From: Prevotella sp.
GTDB taxonomy: Bacteria > Bacteroidota > Bacteroidia > Bacteroidales > Bacteroidaceae
Assembly: GCA_017475005.1 (NCBI GenBank)
Contig: JAFVGI010000066.1
Span: forward strand, 1-64,000
Length of the DNA: 64,000 nt
Reading direction: 5' to 3'
Part shown: positions 50,309 through 59,344 of the stretch, piece by piece
How positions within the stretch are numbered: the first letter of the stretch is position 1
Layout of the letters: each line of letters opens with the position of its first letter
Program-made: the position numbers and the translations under genes
The notes under the pieces: model-generated
The model's database searches: none
What the model saw: the letters and a program-made list of their open reading frames with translations, nothing else
What the model was told of the DNA's origin: nothing

Positions 50309-51493
50309 CTAAATAAGTTGACGGCTGATGCTGCTGGCTACTATGTAGGCAGTGGTCCAAGCCGCCTGAAAATTGAAGCCTCCCGTTACGCCGTCTATAT
50401 CGAGTACCTCACCGGCAAAATAGAGGTGTGGCACATGGCGGCTTTCAAGGGTGGAGAGGTTGACGGCCTTCAGCGAGATGCCTCCGCAGGTGACAAATTC
50501 GTCTTTGAAAGGTGCACGCCCTGCCGTCTGATAAGTATCATTAAGCAGGACATTCATCAGTCGGTTTATATCCTTTTTATTGAGCTCTGCCCAACGAATG
50601 GCTGCCCGCTGCTCCAGAGACTTCTGCAACAAGTAGGCCCACAGGCGCTGCTGCAAACCGAAAGGACAAAAGGACGACAGCTGCTTCTGCGCATGAAGCG
50701 CCTGTTGCTCCGTTATCTTGGCCCGTATCTCTTCTTCCGACAGCTGCACCCACCGGATGCTGAGGGGCGAGCGGTATTCCCGTTCCGCCAGATAACGTGC
50801 TGCATAGCTTGAGAGGCGCAGGATGGCTGGACCGCTCACGCCCCAATGGGTTATCAGCAGGGGTCCGTCAGCACGCAGCTTTGTTCCGGGTAGCATGGCG
50901 GTGACATCGTTGACAACAAGGCCCTGCAGCGCCTGCAGCTGTTTGTCGGCAACAGAAAAGGAGAACAGCGACGGTACGGGAGCCTCTATCTCATGCCCCA
51001 AGTCTGCCAGCCACTCCAAGCCCTTGCCGCTGGGCGAACCGCCTGTCGTGACGACGATATTGTCGAAGCCCTCTAACTGCGAGAACGATATTATCTTCTC
51101 GCCGGTGCGTATCCTGACGCTATATCTGCGGGCAAGCGAGAGGAAGCAATCGATGATGGCGTGCGAATCCTGAGCCTTCGGAAAGACACACTCGTCATCC
51201 TGCGTCACCAATGGCACGCCGTGGTTCTCAAACCACTCGTAGGCATCCTGATGGTCAAAGACATTGAGCAGTCGCTTCATCAGCCTATGTCCACGCGGAT
51301 AGACCTGTTGCAGGTCCGTCACTCCGGCAAAGGAATTGGTGCAGTTGCAGCGTCCGCCACCACTAACCTCCACCTTTGTCAGCACACGTTGGCTGCGCTC
51401 AAAGATGGTAACATCCATCTCAGGCATCATCTCTTTCAGGTTTACGGCAAAAAAGAATCCTGCCGCCCCTCCGCCTATCACTGCTGTTCTCAT
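50309..51493 (-). CDS. HI0933/YhiN family NAD(P)/FAD-dependent oxidoreductase
   Basis: 394 aa. N-terminal FAD-binding GGGAAGFFFAVNLKEMMPEM, then KVEVSGGGRCNCTNSF, the family signature, VTTGGSPSGKGLEWLADLGH and the closing GEVLDIDGVTGGFNFQAAWT. The family includes BaiN-type and other flavoproteins with unclear substrates. ATG at 51493 is only 8 nt from its -7 box. Confidence 0.88.
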   Translation of the reverse strand: MRTAVIGGGAAGFFFAVNLKEMMPEMDVTIFERSQRVLTKVEVSGGGRCNCTNSFAGVTDLQQVYPRGHRLMKRLLNVFDHQDAYEWFENHGVPLVTQDDECVFPKAQDSHAIIDCFLSLARRYSVRIRTGEKIISFSQLEGFDNIVVTTGGSPSGKGLEWLADLGHEIEAPVPSLFSFSVADKQLQALQGLVVNDVTAMLPGTKLRADGPLLITHWGVSGPAILRLSSYAARYLAEREYRSPLSIRWVQLSEEEIRAKITEQQALHAQKQLSSFCPFGLQQRLWAYLLQKSLEQRAAIRWAELNKKDINRLMNVLLNDTYQTAGRAPFKDEFVTCGGISLKAVNLSTLESRHVPHLYFAGEVLDIDGVTGGFNFQAAWTTAYIVASSISRQLI

Positions 51494-51501
51494 AGCGGGG
51501 A

Positions 51502-51509
51502 CAAAGGTA
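51502..51509 (-). promoter_or_regulatory. -7 box 8 nt before ATG (leaderless type)
   Basis: Reverse strand TACCTTTG, then TCCCCGCT and ATG; TTTGTCCCCGC recurs in the duplicated adenosyltransferase promoter. Confidence 0.65.
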
Positions 51510-51514
51510 AGAAA

Positions 51515-51550
51515 AATAATTTATAATTAATAATCAAGAATTAAGAAAGT
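51515..51550. repeat. AATTAATAATCAAGAATTAAG repeat
   Basis: AT-rich degenerate units upstream of the divergent promoters. Confidence 0.5.
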
Positions 51551-51574
51551 TCAAAAAAAAGTATGGAGATTTTG

Positions 51575-51582
51575 TAACTTTG
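51575..51582 (+). promoter_or_regulatory. -7 box upstream of structured element 2
   Basis: TAACTTTG; 42 nt before the terminal stem of the element. A small hairpin CGAAG-GTA-CTTCG follows at about 51589-51602. Confidence 0.45.
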
Positions 51583-51623
51583 ACTGCGTCGAAGGTACTT
51601 CGTCATGGAAATACGGCTATAAA

Positions 51624-51769
51624 CAAAAAATACTCCATAAGAAGGCATAGTCTTATAGACTTAACATAAATAGCACAGCAAGGGTCTTATAAACAAGCTT
51701 ATAGCCCTTTGCATACTATTTATATGCCTGATATTTTATCATGTTTACCTTCTTTTGGAGTATTTTTTG
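51624..51769 (+). ncRNA. Candidate structured element, copy 2 (unknown class)
   Basis: Perfect 14-bp terminal arms CAAAAAATACTCCA (51624-51637) / TGGAGTATTTTTTG (51756-51769). Inside: GGCATA (51644-51649) / TATGCC (51723-51728), lateral hairpin AGTCT-TAT-AGACT (51649-51661), AAATAG (51668-51673) / CTATTT (51716-51721), and GCAAGGG / CCCTTTGC enclosing TATAA-ACAAGC-TTATA. Same order of parts as 29815-29935. Ends 32 nt before the btuB promoter. A promoter box at 51575 and the T-rich 3' arm would suit a small RNA; the arms would also suit a miniature inverted-repeat element. Confidence 0.5.
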
Positions 51770-51801
51770 AGTTTTTTCTTGCATTTCTCAAAACTTAATC
51801 G

Positions 51802-51809
51802 TACCTTTG
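51802..51809 (+). promoter_or_regulatory. -7 box of the cobalamin-uptake operon
   Basis: TACCTTTG inside AATCGTACCTTTGCA, as at ddl. Confidence 0.65.
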
Positions 51810-51829
51810 CACCCGCAAACGCGATTTGG

Positions 51830-51975
51830 TAAATGGGAATCAGGTGTAAGACCTGAGCTGTTCCTGCAGCTGTAAGCCCCTTTTTACCTGTTACAACAAG
51901 CCACTGACCTTTGTCGGGAAGGTGTAACAGAGGGGGTAAGCCAGAAGACCGACCTTTTTGCGAAGACAATATCGC
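51830..51975 (+). promoter_or_regulatory. Cobalamin riboswitch
   Basis: Conserved pieces in order: AATGGGAATCAGGTG, AAGACCTGAGCTGTTCC, TGCAGCTGTAAGC, B12 box AGCCACTGACC (51899-51909), TCGGGAAGG, and AAGCCAGAAGACCGACC. GCGAT (51831) and ATCGC (51971) can close the base. It sits between the promoter and the btuB ATG and should repress the uptake operon when cobalamin is plentiful. Confidence 0.92.
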
Positions 51976-51997
51976 TCCCAGGATTTGGAGTCAGATA

Positions 51998-53941
51998 ATG
52001 AAATACATTATATATAATAATAAGACGTATGTCATGCTCTTGTGCATGATGTGTTGGTGTATTTTCGCATCAGCACAGGAGTTGCGTGCAGACTCTACCT
52101 ATACTCTAAATGAAGTTGTGATAAAGAGTATTAAAGGATCAACACCAAATCAAACAATATCAAGAGAACAGCTTACTAATATTCCTTCTAATTCTGTTGC
52201 TGACGCTCTTAAATACATGTCAGGTGTTCAAATTAAGGATTATGGTGGTTTAGGCGGTCAGAAAACTATTAACGTCCGTTCTCTCGGTTCACAACATGTT
52301 GGTGTATATCTTGACGGAGTGCGTATTACCAACGTGCAGAACGGTACGGTTGATTTGGGTAAATACTCACTGACAACACTTGAGAGCATTTCACTCTTCA
52401 ATGCCAACAAAACAGAATATCTGATGATGGCCTCAGAATACGCTTCTGCCTCAACAGTATATCTGAAAACGCACCGTCCCGACTCCACTTCTTTTGTAGC
52501 ATCATACCAGAATGGTTCCTATGGCACACACAAGATAAACACCACCTATTCATACAAGAACTGGGGATTCATCGATGCCCAATTTGTACACTCACGTGGA
52601 GATTATCCCTTCAGATATCACACACAATACGAAGATACTACAGGAACGCGCAAGAACACTGCAATAACATTCTTCCGCATTGAAGGGTGTGCATTTTACA
52701 AGAACTTTCAATGGCACACCTATTACTATAACAGTTACCGTGAATTGCCTGGAGGAATCGTAAGACGCCTGACCGACAAATATACAGATTTAGGAAAAGA
52801 ATGGGACCGTAACTTCTTCACACAACTTACATGGCAAGAGAATTATGGCAAATTCGGCCTACGAGGAATTGCGAAATACACAAATGATTGGTTACATTAC
52901 AGCTCTGATTTTCCAGAAAACTATAACACAGTAAAAGCAAACAACCGCTATCACCAACAAGATGCATATGGTGCATTTGCCGGTTCATATAAGTACAAAG
53001 ATTTTGGAGTTTCTATATCAACAGACCTTAGGTGGTCAGATCTCACCACTGATGTAAAAAACTCACACTATGTATACAGGCTTGACAGCAAAACATCCGC
53101 AGCTGCATTCTATAATCATGACAAACTGAACATCAATGTGGCAGGGATGTACACCAACATTACGGACCATACCAACGGAAAAGCATCACCTTTAGATAAA
53201 CTTACTTGGAATGCTGTAGCCAGTTACTCTATCATTAAAAATTTAACTATAAGGACCTTTTACAAGACTGTATTTCGCGCTCCTACACTCAATGATCTCT
53301 ATTACAGACTTGTCGGCAATCGTTTCCTAAAACCTGAATATACTAAACAATTTGATGTGGGTCTGACTTATAATCTGACCACTCTATCAGGTTTAAGTAT
53401 TGACCTGCAAGCAGATTGGTATACAAATAGTGTCAAAGACCGCATCGTATGTCTACCTCTTAAAGGATCATACATGTGGACAATGCTCAATTACGGAAAA
53501 ACACATTTGACGGGTGTGGATATGAGTATAAACACACATTACAAGCCTTCAGATGGAATTTATGGTGAACATAGCCTTTTCCTCACAGGAACTTTTCAAG
53601 ATGACAGAAACCGCACAGATCCGACAGGAGATGCATACAATGATTATATCGCATATTCTCCAAAGTGGTCTTTCTCTGCCATTTATACAGCTTTGTACAA
53701 AGGTTTGACAGTTAGCATTAGTCACATGTTTGTAGATAAACGATATTGGACAACGGAAAACAAACTTGAAGCTCCACTTCGAGCATATCATTGCACAGAC
53801 ATAAAGGTCGGATATACTTTTCTCAAGCATTATACCGCAGAAGTTGAATGCCAGAATCTATTCGACAACAGATTTGAAATTGTACAACGTTGGCCAATGC
53901 CTGGCAGGCAGTTTGCAACCACACTTAGAGTGAAATTATGA
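51998..53941 (+). CDS. btuB: TonB-dependent cobalamin receptor BtuB
   Basis: Outer-membrane B12 transporter. 647 aa from MKYIIYNNKTYVMLL; the longer frame from 51911 is read through the riboswitch and is rejected. Signal peptide ends at FASAQ; plug domain: YTLNEVVIKSIKGS, ADALKYMSGVQIKDYGGLGG, TINVRSLGSQHVGVYLDGVR; then a 22-strand-type barrel with VRAPTLNDLYY-like repeat (FRAPTLNDLYYRLVGNRFLK) and FDNRFEIVQRWPMPGRQF at the C-terminus, ending in an aromatic-rich strand. Riboswitch control supports the cobalamin call. Overlaps the next gene by 4 nt. Confidence 0.92.
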   Translation: MKYIIYNNKTYVMLLCMMCWCIFASAQELRADSTYTLNEVVIKSIKGSTPNQTISREQLTNIPSNSVADALKYMSGVQIKDYGGLGGQKTINVRSLGSQHVGVYLDGVRITNVQNGTVDLGKYSLTTLESISLFNANKTEYLMMASEYASASTVYLKTHRPDSTSFVASYQNGSYGTHKINTTYSYKNWGFIDAQFVHSRGDYPFRYHTQYEDTTGTRKNTAITFFRIEGCAFYKNFQWHTYYYNSYRELPGGIVRRLTDKYTDLGKEWDRNFFTQLTWQENYGKFGLRGIAKYTNDWLHYSSDFPENYNTVKANNRYHQQDAYGAFAGSYKYKDFGVSISTDLRWSDLTTDVKNSHYVYRLDSKTSAAAFYNHDKLNINVAGMYTNITDHTNGKASPLDKLTWNAVASYSIIKNLTIRTFYKTVFRAPTLNDLYYRLVGNRFLKPEYTKQFDVGLTYNLTTLSGLSIDLQADWYTNSVKDRIVCLPLKGSYMWTMLNYGKTHLTGVDMSINTHYKPSDGIYGEHSLFLTGTFQDDRNRTDPTGDAYNDYIAYSPKWSFSAIYTALYKGLTVSISHMFVDKRYWTTENKLEAPLRAYHCTDIKVGYTFLKHYTAEVECQNLFDNRFEIVQRWPMPGRQFATTLRVKL

Positions 53942-55140
53942 TTCGTACATTCCTTATATATGCATTTTCATTAACCCTTTTGCTATCCTCATGTATAGAG
54001 GACAGCTATCTTGATGGGGATTGGGATGACATAACCAATAATGATTCCGATTCTTCATCTGACAATGAGAATCCATCCTCTTCAGCCGAAGAATCTATCG
54101 ACCTTGGAGGTGAGAGTATTATTGTTTGTTGTGAAGGTGCATGGCAGTGGGACAATGGTCAGTTAGCATTTTATAACGGAGCCACTGGGAAATTAATCAA
54201 TCAGTGGTTTCGACAAAAAAACGGCATCAAACTTGGTGACACGCCAAACGATATAATCCAATTAAATGATACCCTCATTGCTATTGCAGTAAACTGGTCA
54301 AATATAATACAATTCATTCGTCCTGACGGTACAGCATGCGGAGCTACAGAAGAAATTCCGAACAACAGGCGCATGTGCTCTGATGGTAAGTATTTATACG
54401 TCACTTCGTACGCTCATGTATGTGGCACACAGTATTTCGAAAAAGGATACGTAGCAAAAATAGACCTGAAAACAAAAAATGTCATAGCAACATGCGAAGT
54501 TGGTTGGGAACCTGAAGGAGTAAAGGAATATAAAGGGAAGTTGTACGTCGCAAATACTGGTGGCTACAGTTATTCCGAAAATCATGAATATGAATCAACC
54601 ATTTCAGTAGTCGATGCTGAGAGCATGACCATAGAGAACATCTTCGATACAGGATGTATAAACCTTTACAGCGAGATGTCACAGGCAGGACAGTATCTAT
54701 GTGTCAATTCTGTTGGCGACTATTATGGAACACCAGGATGTACGGTAGTCTTTGACTGTGAGACAGGAAATACCATTACCTTTGAACATCCCGCTACATG
54801 TAACACGACAGATGGTCAGTTCTTTTATACTATGGGAACAGACTTCTCCTATGATGACGAAGGATATTCCCAGGTATATATCCGAACCATAAATCCTGAA
54901 GACATGACAAGCGTAGAGGAGATATATAATGCTACCGTAACCGAGAAGCTCAAGAAACTAAAAAGCCCCTACGAGATATACATTTCTCCATATACCAAGA
55001 ATATCTATTTCACTGACGCTATGGACTACGGAAGCAGCGGTCGTGTATATGGATATTCAAAAGACGGGAAGGAAGTAATACCCGAACTGAAAGTATATAT
55101 GAACCCAGCACACATACTGGCTTTACCACGAAAGAAATAG
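53938..55140 (+). CDS. btuG: Surface lipoprotein, BtuG-like beta-propeller
   Basis: 400 aa; lipobox LLSSC (Cys19) followed by an acidic stretch IEDSYLDGDWDD that fits the export signal for surface lipoproteins of Bacteroidota, then a low-complexity Ser/Asp/Asn linker. Residues about 60-395 are repeated beta-blade units (GVKEYKGKLYVANTGGYSYS, VVDAESMTIENIFDTG, YISPYTKNIYFTDAMDYGSS) of the YncE/DUF5074 propeller type. BtuG proteins of Bacteroides cap BtuB and capture cobamides at the cell surface; position directly after btuB and under the riboswitch supports the same role. Confidence 0.85.
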   Translation: MIRTFLIYAFSLTLLLSSCIEDSYLDGDWDDITNNDSDSSSDNENPSSSAEESIDLGGESIIVCCEGAWQWDNGQLAFYNGATGKLINQWFRQKNGIKLGDTPNDIIQLNDTLIAIAVNWSNIIQFIRPDGTACGATEEIPNNRRMCSDGKYLYVTSYAHVCGTQYFEKGYVAKIDLKTKNVIATCEVGWEPEGVKEYKGKLYVANTGGYSYSENHEYESTISVVDAESMTIENIFDTGCINLYSEMSQAGQYLCVNSVGDYYGTPGCTVVFDCETGNTITFEHPATCNTTDGQFFYTMGTDFSYDDEGYSQVYIRTINPEDMTSVEEIYNATVTEKLKKLKSPYEIYISPYTKNIYFTDAMDYGSSGRVYGYSKDGKEVIPELKVYMNPAHILALPRKK

Positions 55141-55179
55141 TTTAACATACATTCATTTATAACCAACAAAACAAAAGTT

Positions 55180-58100
55180 ATGAAAAAAATTTACACTCTT
55201 TTGGCCATGCTCATGTGCATGGTAACAACCATTAAGGCTGTAGATTTCACTCTTAGCGGTAACAATACCAGTGGTTATCTGGTACTTCAGGATAGTAAGG
55301 GCGATGCCATTGCTCCTGCCAGTGCTTCTGGAGAGGGAACCTACAATGCCAAGTATTCATTTACAGGCGTGGCAGAGGGAACCTACACTATCGTAGGAAA
55401 GAGTTCCCAAAACCAGGAAGTTATTAACGGTACAGCCGAAATCACTATTGACAGTGAAAGCCAGGGACAGACCTACGATGTATGTACTGTCACAACTGGC
55501 ATCAACAATAGCGGTTGGGTGATGGGTACAGACTGGAATCCCAGCACATATACCGTAACGACAAACACCCAGAAGGCCCGCAAGTGCACACTGGGTGAAT
55601 CAACCACTGCTAACAGGGTATGTGTTCTGCTTCTCAAGGGTGACTCCTATACTCTGGACTTCACACTCAGCGAGGAGCGTCTGGCACAGAACTATGTTCC
55701 TGCTCAGGCTTCCGGCACAGTGACCTCACCATCATCTTCATCAGGTGTCAGCTGCGAACAGTTCGGTTACTACACAGTAACATTGGAGAGCGACATGGAT
55801 TTCACATTGGGTTGGAAGACAGGTTCTCCCAAAGCAGCTAACGGTGGAACACACTTCATTCCGCTGAACAATATTGAGCCTACCGTAAAAAATCTTGACG
55901 GTGGAAGGAAGGAATTAACCTTCAAGCTCACTGACAAATACTATTACATCTATCATGCTACAAAACCAGGTCACAGAACTATGAAGGGCTTCTTCTGCTT
56001 CTATGCAACAGAAACCGATACACAAAAGAATCCTACATTCGACCTTTCAGAGAGTGACTTCGGTGAGAACACACCTGACTGGATGAATCATGATGCTACT
56101 GCACACAGCGGCTCCAATGTAGCTGACATTTTCCTTAATGTCAACGAAAGAGGATATATCTCTATGAATACAGGTGACGAGATGGACATCTTCGGCATGC
56201 GCAACTGGCAGATGATTAACTCTATCATGAACTATTATGTTGATCCTGATTTCCACTATACAGTCATCAACGAAAATGGCCAGCAGGATAATAGCGTCAT
56301 CACCTTTGACAAGACATCCACAACATGGAATCCATGGGTCAAGATGAAGGCTGTCGGTAAAGGTACCGCTATAGTACTCGTAACATACGATGCATGTAAG
56401 ACAAAGATACACAAGACAGACGGCACTACTTCTGACTTCTACTTCAACGACAAGGACGGAGAATGGAGTGCCCTGTGGCCTGAGAATACCGGTGTCTATG
56501 TTGTTACCGTAGATCAGGATTCTTCTAAAGTAGTAACAAATATGAAGAATGCGGAAGGTCTCAATGTTATAAAAACCGGTGCTAATGCAGGTAAGCCAAC
56601 ACGTTATGCAGCAGAAAACGTAGATGCTGAGCTTGACGTGTTCTACTACACACCTGACCAGGAAGGCTACTCATACTCATTTACTCCAGAGAATGCCGTA
56701 AAGGTAGAGATAGCATACCCTGTAATCGGTGAGACAATGACCACCTTCAATGGTTTCGCTGAGACAGGTGTATCAAAAGATAATGAAGGCAAATACAGCG
56801 TATTGCTGAAAGAGGGCACAAATATCGTACGTCTTACTGACGCCAGCGGAAATGCCACCTATCAGGTTTTGCGTGCAAAGAGGGCTTCTTACGAGATTGT
56901 CAATGAGACACGTCCTGGTAAGACTCCTCAGGCTGGTGATAAGCTGAAGGTTCAGTACAGCGGTCTTTATCACCCATGTAACAAGCTTTCCGGTATATAC
57001 AATATGACAGCAGCCATCGTATATCAGGGAGTAGCAAATGACAACTCTATCGTAGGCGGCTCTGGTCAGTACAACTTCGGTGGCACACTTTCTGCCCAGG
57101 CTTTCTCTATCAGCATTCCATCTGACTATGACGCAGAGGCTAATCCTGTATATAGCATTGGCACAGGACTGCTCCGCTCAAGCGGTTTCGGATCTGCATA
57201 TGGTGCACACCGCTATATCACACGTGAGAATGGTGCAACACCTAACATGAATGCTACTGTGGGCACTGCTTTCTTCGGACAGCTGCCTGAGATAGCTCTC
57301 AATGTGGCCATTGCAAAGAAATATGGCATTAAGTTTGACATAACACCTGCTGAAGCTGATGCAAAAGTAATATTCAAGAACAGCGAAGGAACTGTTATTG
57401 AACCAGATGCAGAAGGCTATTACTATGGCATCTATGGTAAATACACCTATACTATTACTGCCGACGGTTACAAGTGTGTCAATGACAAACTCGTAGAATA
57501 TCAGGATGACACTCAAGAGAAGCAGACCATTGCTATTACACTTGATCCTCTCGGAGAGAACGACTGGAATGGTAAGGATATGACAGAGCCTAAAAAGGCA
57601 GACGGTTACTATCTTGTAACAACTGGTGCTGAACTGGCATGGGTTGCCAACGATATTAACGTTAACAAGAACTATACCGATAGCATCTCCATACAGAATG
57701 ACTTCGACCTCGGTTCTTATCCTTGGACTCCAATGGGTGGTGTTAACACCTCTACTGCATACCAGGGTGCTTTCCTCGGCAACGGACATACCATCAGTGG
57801 ACTCTATGTTAACGAGACACGTAACTATGTAGGTCTCTTCGGTCAGGTTAAGGGTAACATCAGCGGTATCACAGTAAATGGTAGCGTAACAACTACCGGC
57901 AGCTATGCAGGTGGTATCGCAGGTTGCTTCCAGGGTGCAGGCTATCAGAATGAAGAAGACTGGCGCACTCTTTCTGACTGTGTTAACCATGCTACCGTAA
58001 CTGCAAAGACATATGCTGGTGGTATCGCAGGTTCTCTGACAACTGGTGGTAAGATTGACAAGGTATATAATGATGCTGCTATCACTGCTACCAACACATC

Positions 58101-59334
58101 CCTGACTCAGGGCTATGCAGGTGGTATCGTAGGTAATGTAAACGGCATGTATGGTTATATCTACAATGCTTATAATCTCGGAAATGTCACAGCTATGTGT
58201 TATGTCGGAGGTATTGCAGGTTCAGAAAACTCCAGCGCTGTGGCTGAGAATCTCTACAACTTAGGCGAAATAACAGCTACTACTACAAATGCTTCTTACA
58301 CCCAATACTGCGGTTCAATCTTCGGTAGCAACACCTCTAACTACTCAAAGGTTAAGAATCTCTTTGCTGCCAAGTCATACATAGCAGAAAAGAATACAAC
58401 CATCGTAGAGGCTGAGGCATTCAAGACCGGTGAGGTTGCATACCAGTTAGGCAAAGCATTCGGACAGAACATTGGCAAGGATGACTATCCTACACTCGGT
58501 ACTTTCAAGGTTTATACCGACGGTGAGACATATTTCAACAACAATCCTGCATATGACGAGCTCATCAACTTCGAGGATGTTGACCTTGCTGGAGCTACAT
58601 TCTATAATGGCAGTGATGGTGCTGGTCTGATTTCAACAAAGGATGACTTCAGCTTCCTGAACTACTATGATACAAAGTATTATTCTTGGAACGGCTTCGC
58701 TGCTTCAGCTACTGTAAGCGATGTATTCAACGGATATGCTGATGACTCTCAGTATAATTCATGCACTGGAGGCGGTATGGAGTCTAAGCAGTTTGTTGTA
58801 GGATACTTCTCTGAATACAACTTCTACATGGATGACCAGCAGCCTGCAATATATGCCACAAAGAACATGAAACCTGAGTACGCATATATTACCAATACTG
58901 CAAATGCATACTTATCAATGTTGAATGGTGATGCATACGCAAAGAAGTTCACACCAGAAGACAAACTCACTCTTACCATCACCGGTATGACCGAGGATGA
59001 TGATGAGACAGGTAAAGTCGTATTCTATCTTGCTACTGACGGCAACATAGTAAACGAATGGACAAAGGTTGATCTTACCCCACTGGGTGTTGTAGATCAC
59101 ATCGTATTCTCTATGACCTCTACCGATACAGATTATGGATTTGCCAACACTCCTCTCTACTTCTGTCTTGACAACATGAAGATAGAGCTGACAGACGAAG
59201 AGCCAACAGCTATCTCTACTGTCAAGGAAGTTGCTCCTAAGACTCTGCTGAACGGTAAGTTCCTGGAGAACGGTCGCATCGTGATTGTGAAGAACGGTAA
59301 GAGGTTCTCTGCTAACGGTGCAGAAATAAAGTAA
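55180..59334 (+). CDS. Large secreted multi-domain protein of the B12 locus (GLUG repeats, DUF4465-like region)
   Basis: 1384 aa with signal peptide MKKIYTLLAMLMCMVTTIKA and no lipobox. Residues 25-900 hold several beta-rich domains I cannot name, with PEGA-like segments near 720-780. Residues about 905-1015 have GLUG-type repeats: SYAGGIAGCFQG, TYAGGIAGSLTTGG, GYAGGIVGNVNG, CYVGGIAGSEN. Residues about 1130-1340 (FYNGSDGAG, YYSWNGFAAS, GYFSEYNFYMDD, LYFCLDNMKIEL) resemble DUF4465, a domain seen in Bacteroidota cobamide loci. The tail LENGRIVIVKNGKRFSANG resembles a Por-type sorting tail. Likely a cell-surface protein that binds or presents corrinoids (inference). Confidence 0.75.
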   Translation: MKKIYTLLAMLMCMVTTIKAVDFTLSGNNTSGYLVLQDSKGDAIAPASASGEGTYNAKYSFTGVAEGTYTIVGKSSQNQEVINGTAEITIDSESQGQTYDVCTVTTGINNSGWVMGTDWNPSTYTVTTNTQKARKCTLGESTTANRVCVLLLKGDSYTLDFTLSEERLAQNYVPAQASGTVTSPSSSSGVSCEQFGYYTVTLESDMDFTLGWKTGSPKAANGGTHFIPLNNIEPTVKNLDGGRKELTFKLTDKYYYIYHATKPGHRTMKGFFCFYATETDTQKNPTFDLSESDFGENTPDWMNHDATAHSGSNVADIFLNVNERGYISMNTGDEMDIFGMRNWQMINSIMNYYVDPDFHYTVINENGQQDNSVITFDKTSTTWNPWVKMKAVGKGTAIVLVTYDACKTKIHKTDGTTSDFYFNDKDGEWSALWPENTGVYVVTVDQDSSKVVTNMKNAEGLNVIKTGANAGKPTRYAAENVDAELDVFYYTPDQEGYSYSFTPENAVKVEIAYPVIGETMTTFNGFAETGVSKDNEGKYSVLLKEGTNIVRLTDASGNATYQVLRAKRASYEIVNETRPGKTPQAGDKLKVQYSGLYHPCNKLSGIYNMTAAIVYQGVANDNSIVGGSGQYNFGGTLSAQAFSISIPSDYDAEANPVYSIGTGLLRSSGFGSAYGAHRYITRENGATPNMNATVGTAFFGQLPEIALNVAIAKKYGIKFDITPAEADAKVIFKNSEGTVIEPDAEGYYYGIYGKYTYTITADGYKCVNDKLVEYQDDTQEKQTIAITLDPLGENDWNGKDMTEPKKADGYYLVTTGAELAWVANDINVNKNYTDSISIQNDFDLGSYPWTPMGGVNTSTAYQGAFLGNGHTISGLYVNETRNYVGLFGQVKGNISGITVNGSVTTTGSYAGGIAGCFQGAGYQNEEDWRTLSDCVNHATVTAKTYAGGIAGSLTTGGKIDKVYNDAAITATNTSLTQGYAGGIVGNVNGMYGYIYNAYNLGNVTAMCYVGGIAGSENSSAVAENLYNLGEITATTTNASYTQYCGSIFGSNTSNYSKVKNLFAAKSYIAEKNTTIVEAEAFKTGEVAYQLGKAFGQNIGKDDYPTLGTFKVYTDGETYFNNNPAYDELINFEDVDLAGATFYNGSDGAGLISTKDDFSFLNYYDTKYYSWNGFAASATVSDVFNGYADDSQYNSCTGGGMESKQFVVGYFSEYNFYMDDQQPAIYATKNMKPEYAYITNTANAYLSMLNGDAYAKKFTPEDKLTLTITGMTEDDDETGKVVFYLATDGNIVNEWTKVDLTPLGVVDHIVFSMTSTDTDYGFANTPLYFCLDNMKIELTDEEPTAISTVKEVAPKTLLNGKFLENGRIVIVKNGKRFSANGAEIK

Positions 59335-59344
59335 GGCTTTAGTG

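Noticed and set aside
51911-51997. Longer N-terminus of the btuB product
   Set aside because: The extra codons are read through the cobalamin riboswitch; the signal peptide begins at the ATG at 51998.
57178-57990. 270-codon minus-strand ORF inside the large B12-locus gene
   Set aside because: Shadow of the GLUG-repeat gene; Cys/Thr-rich composition typical of antisense reading and no promoter.
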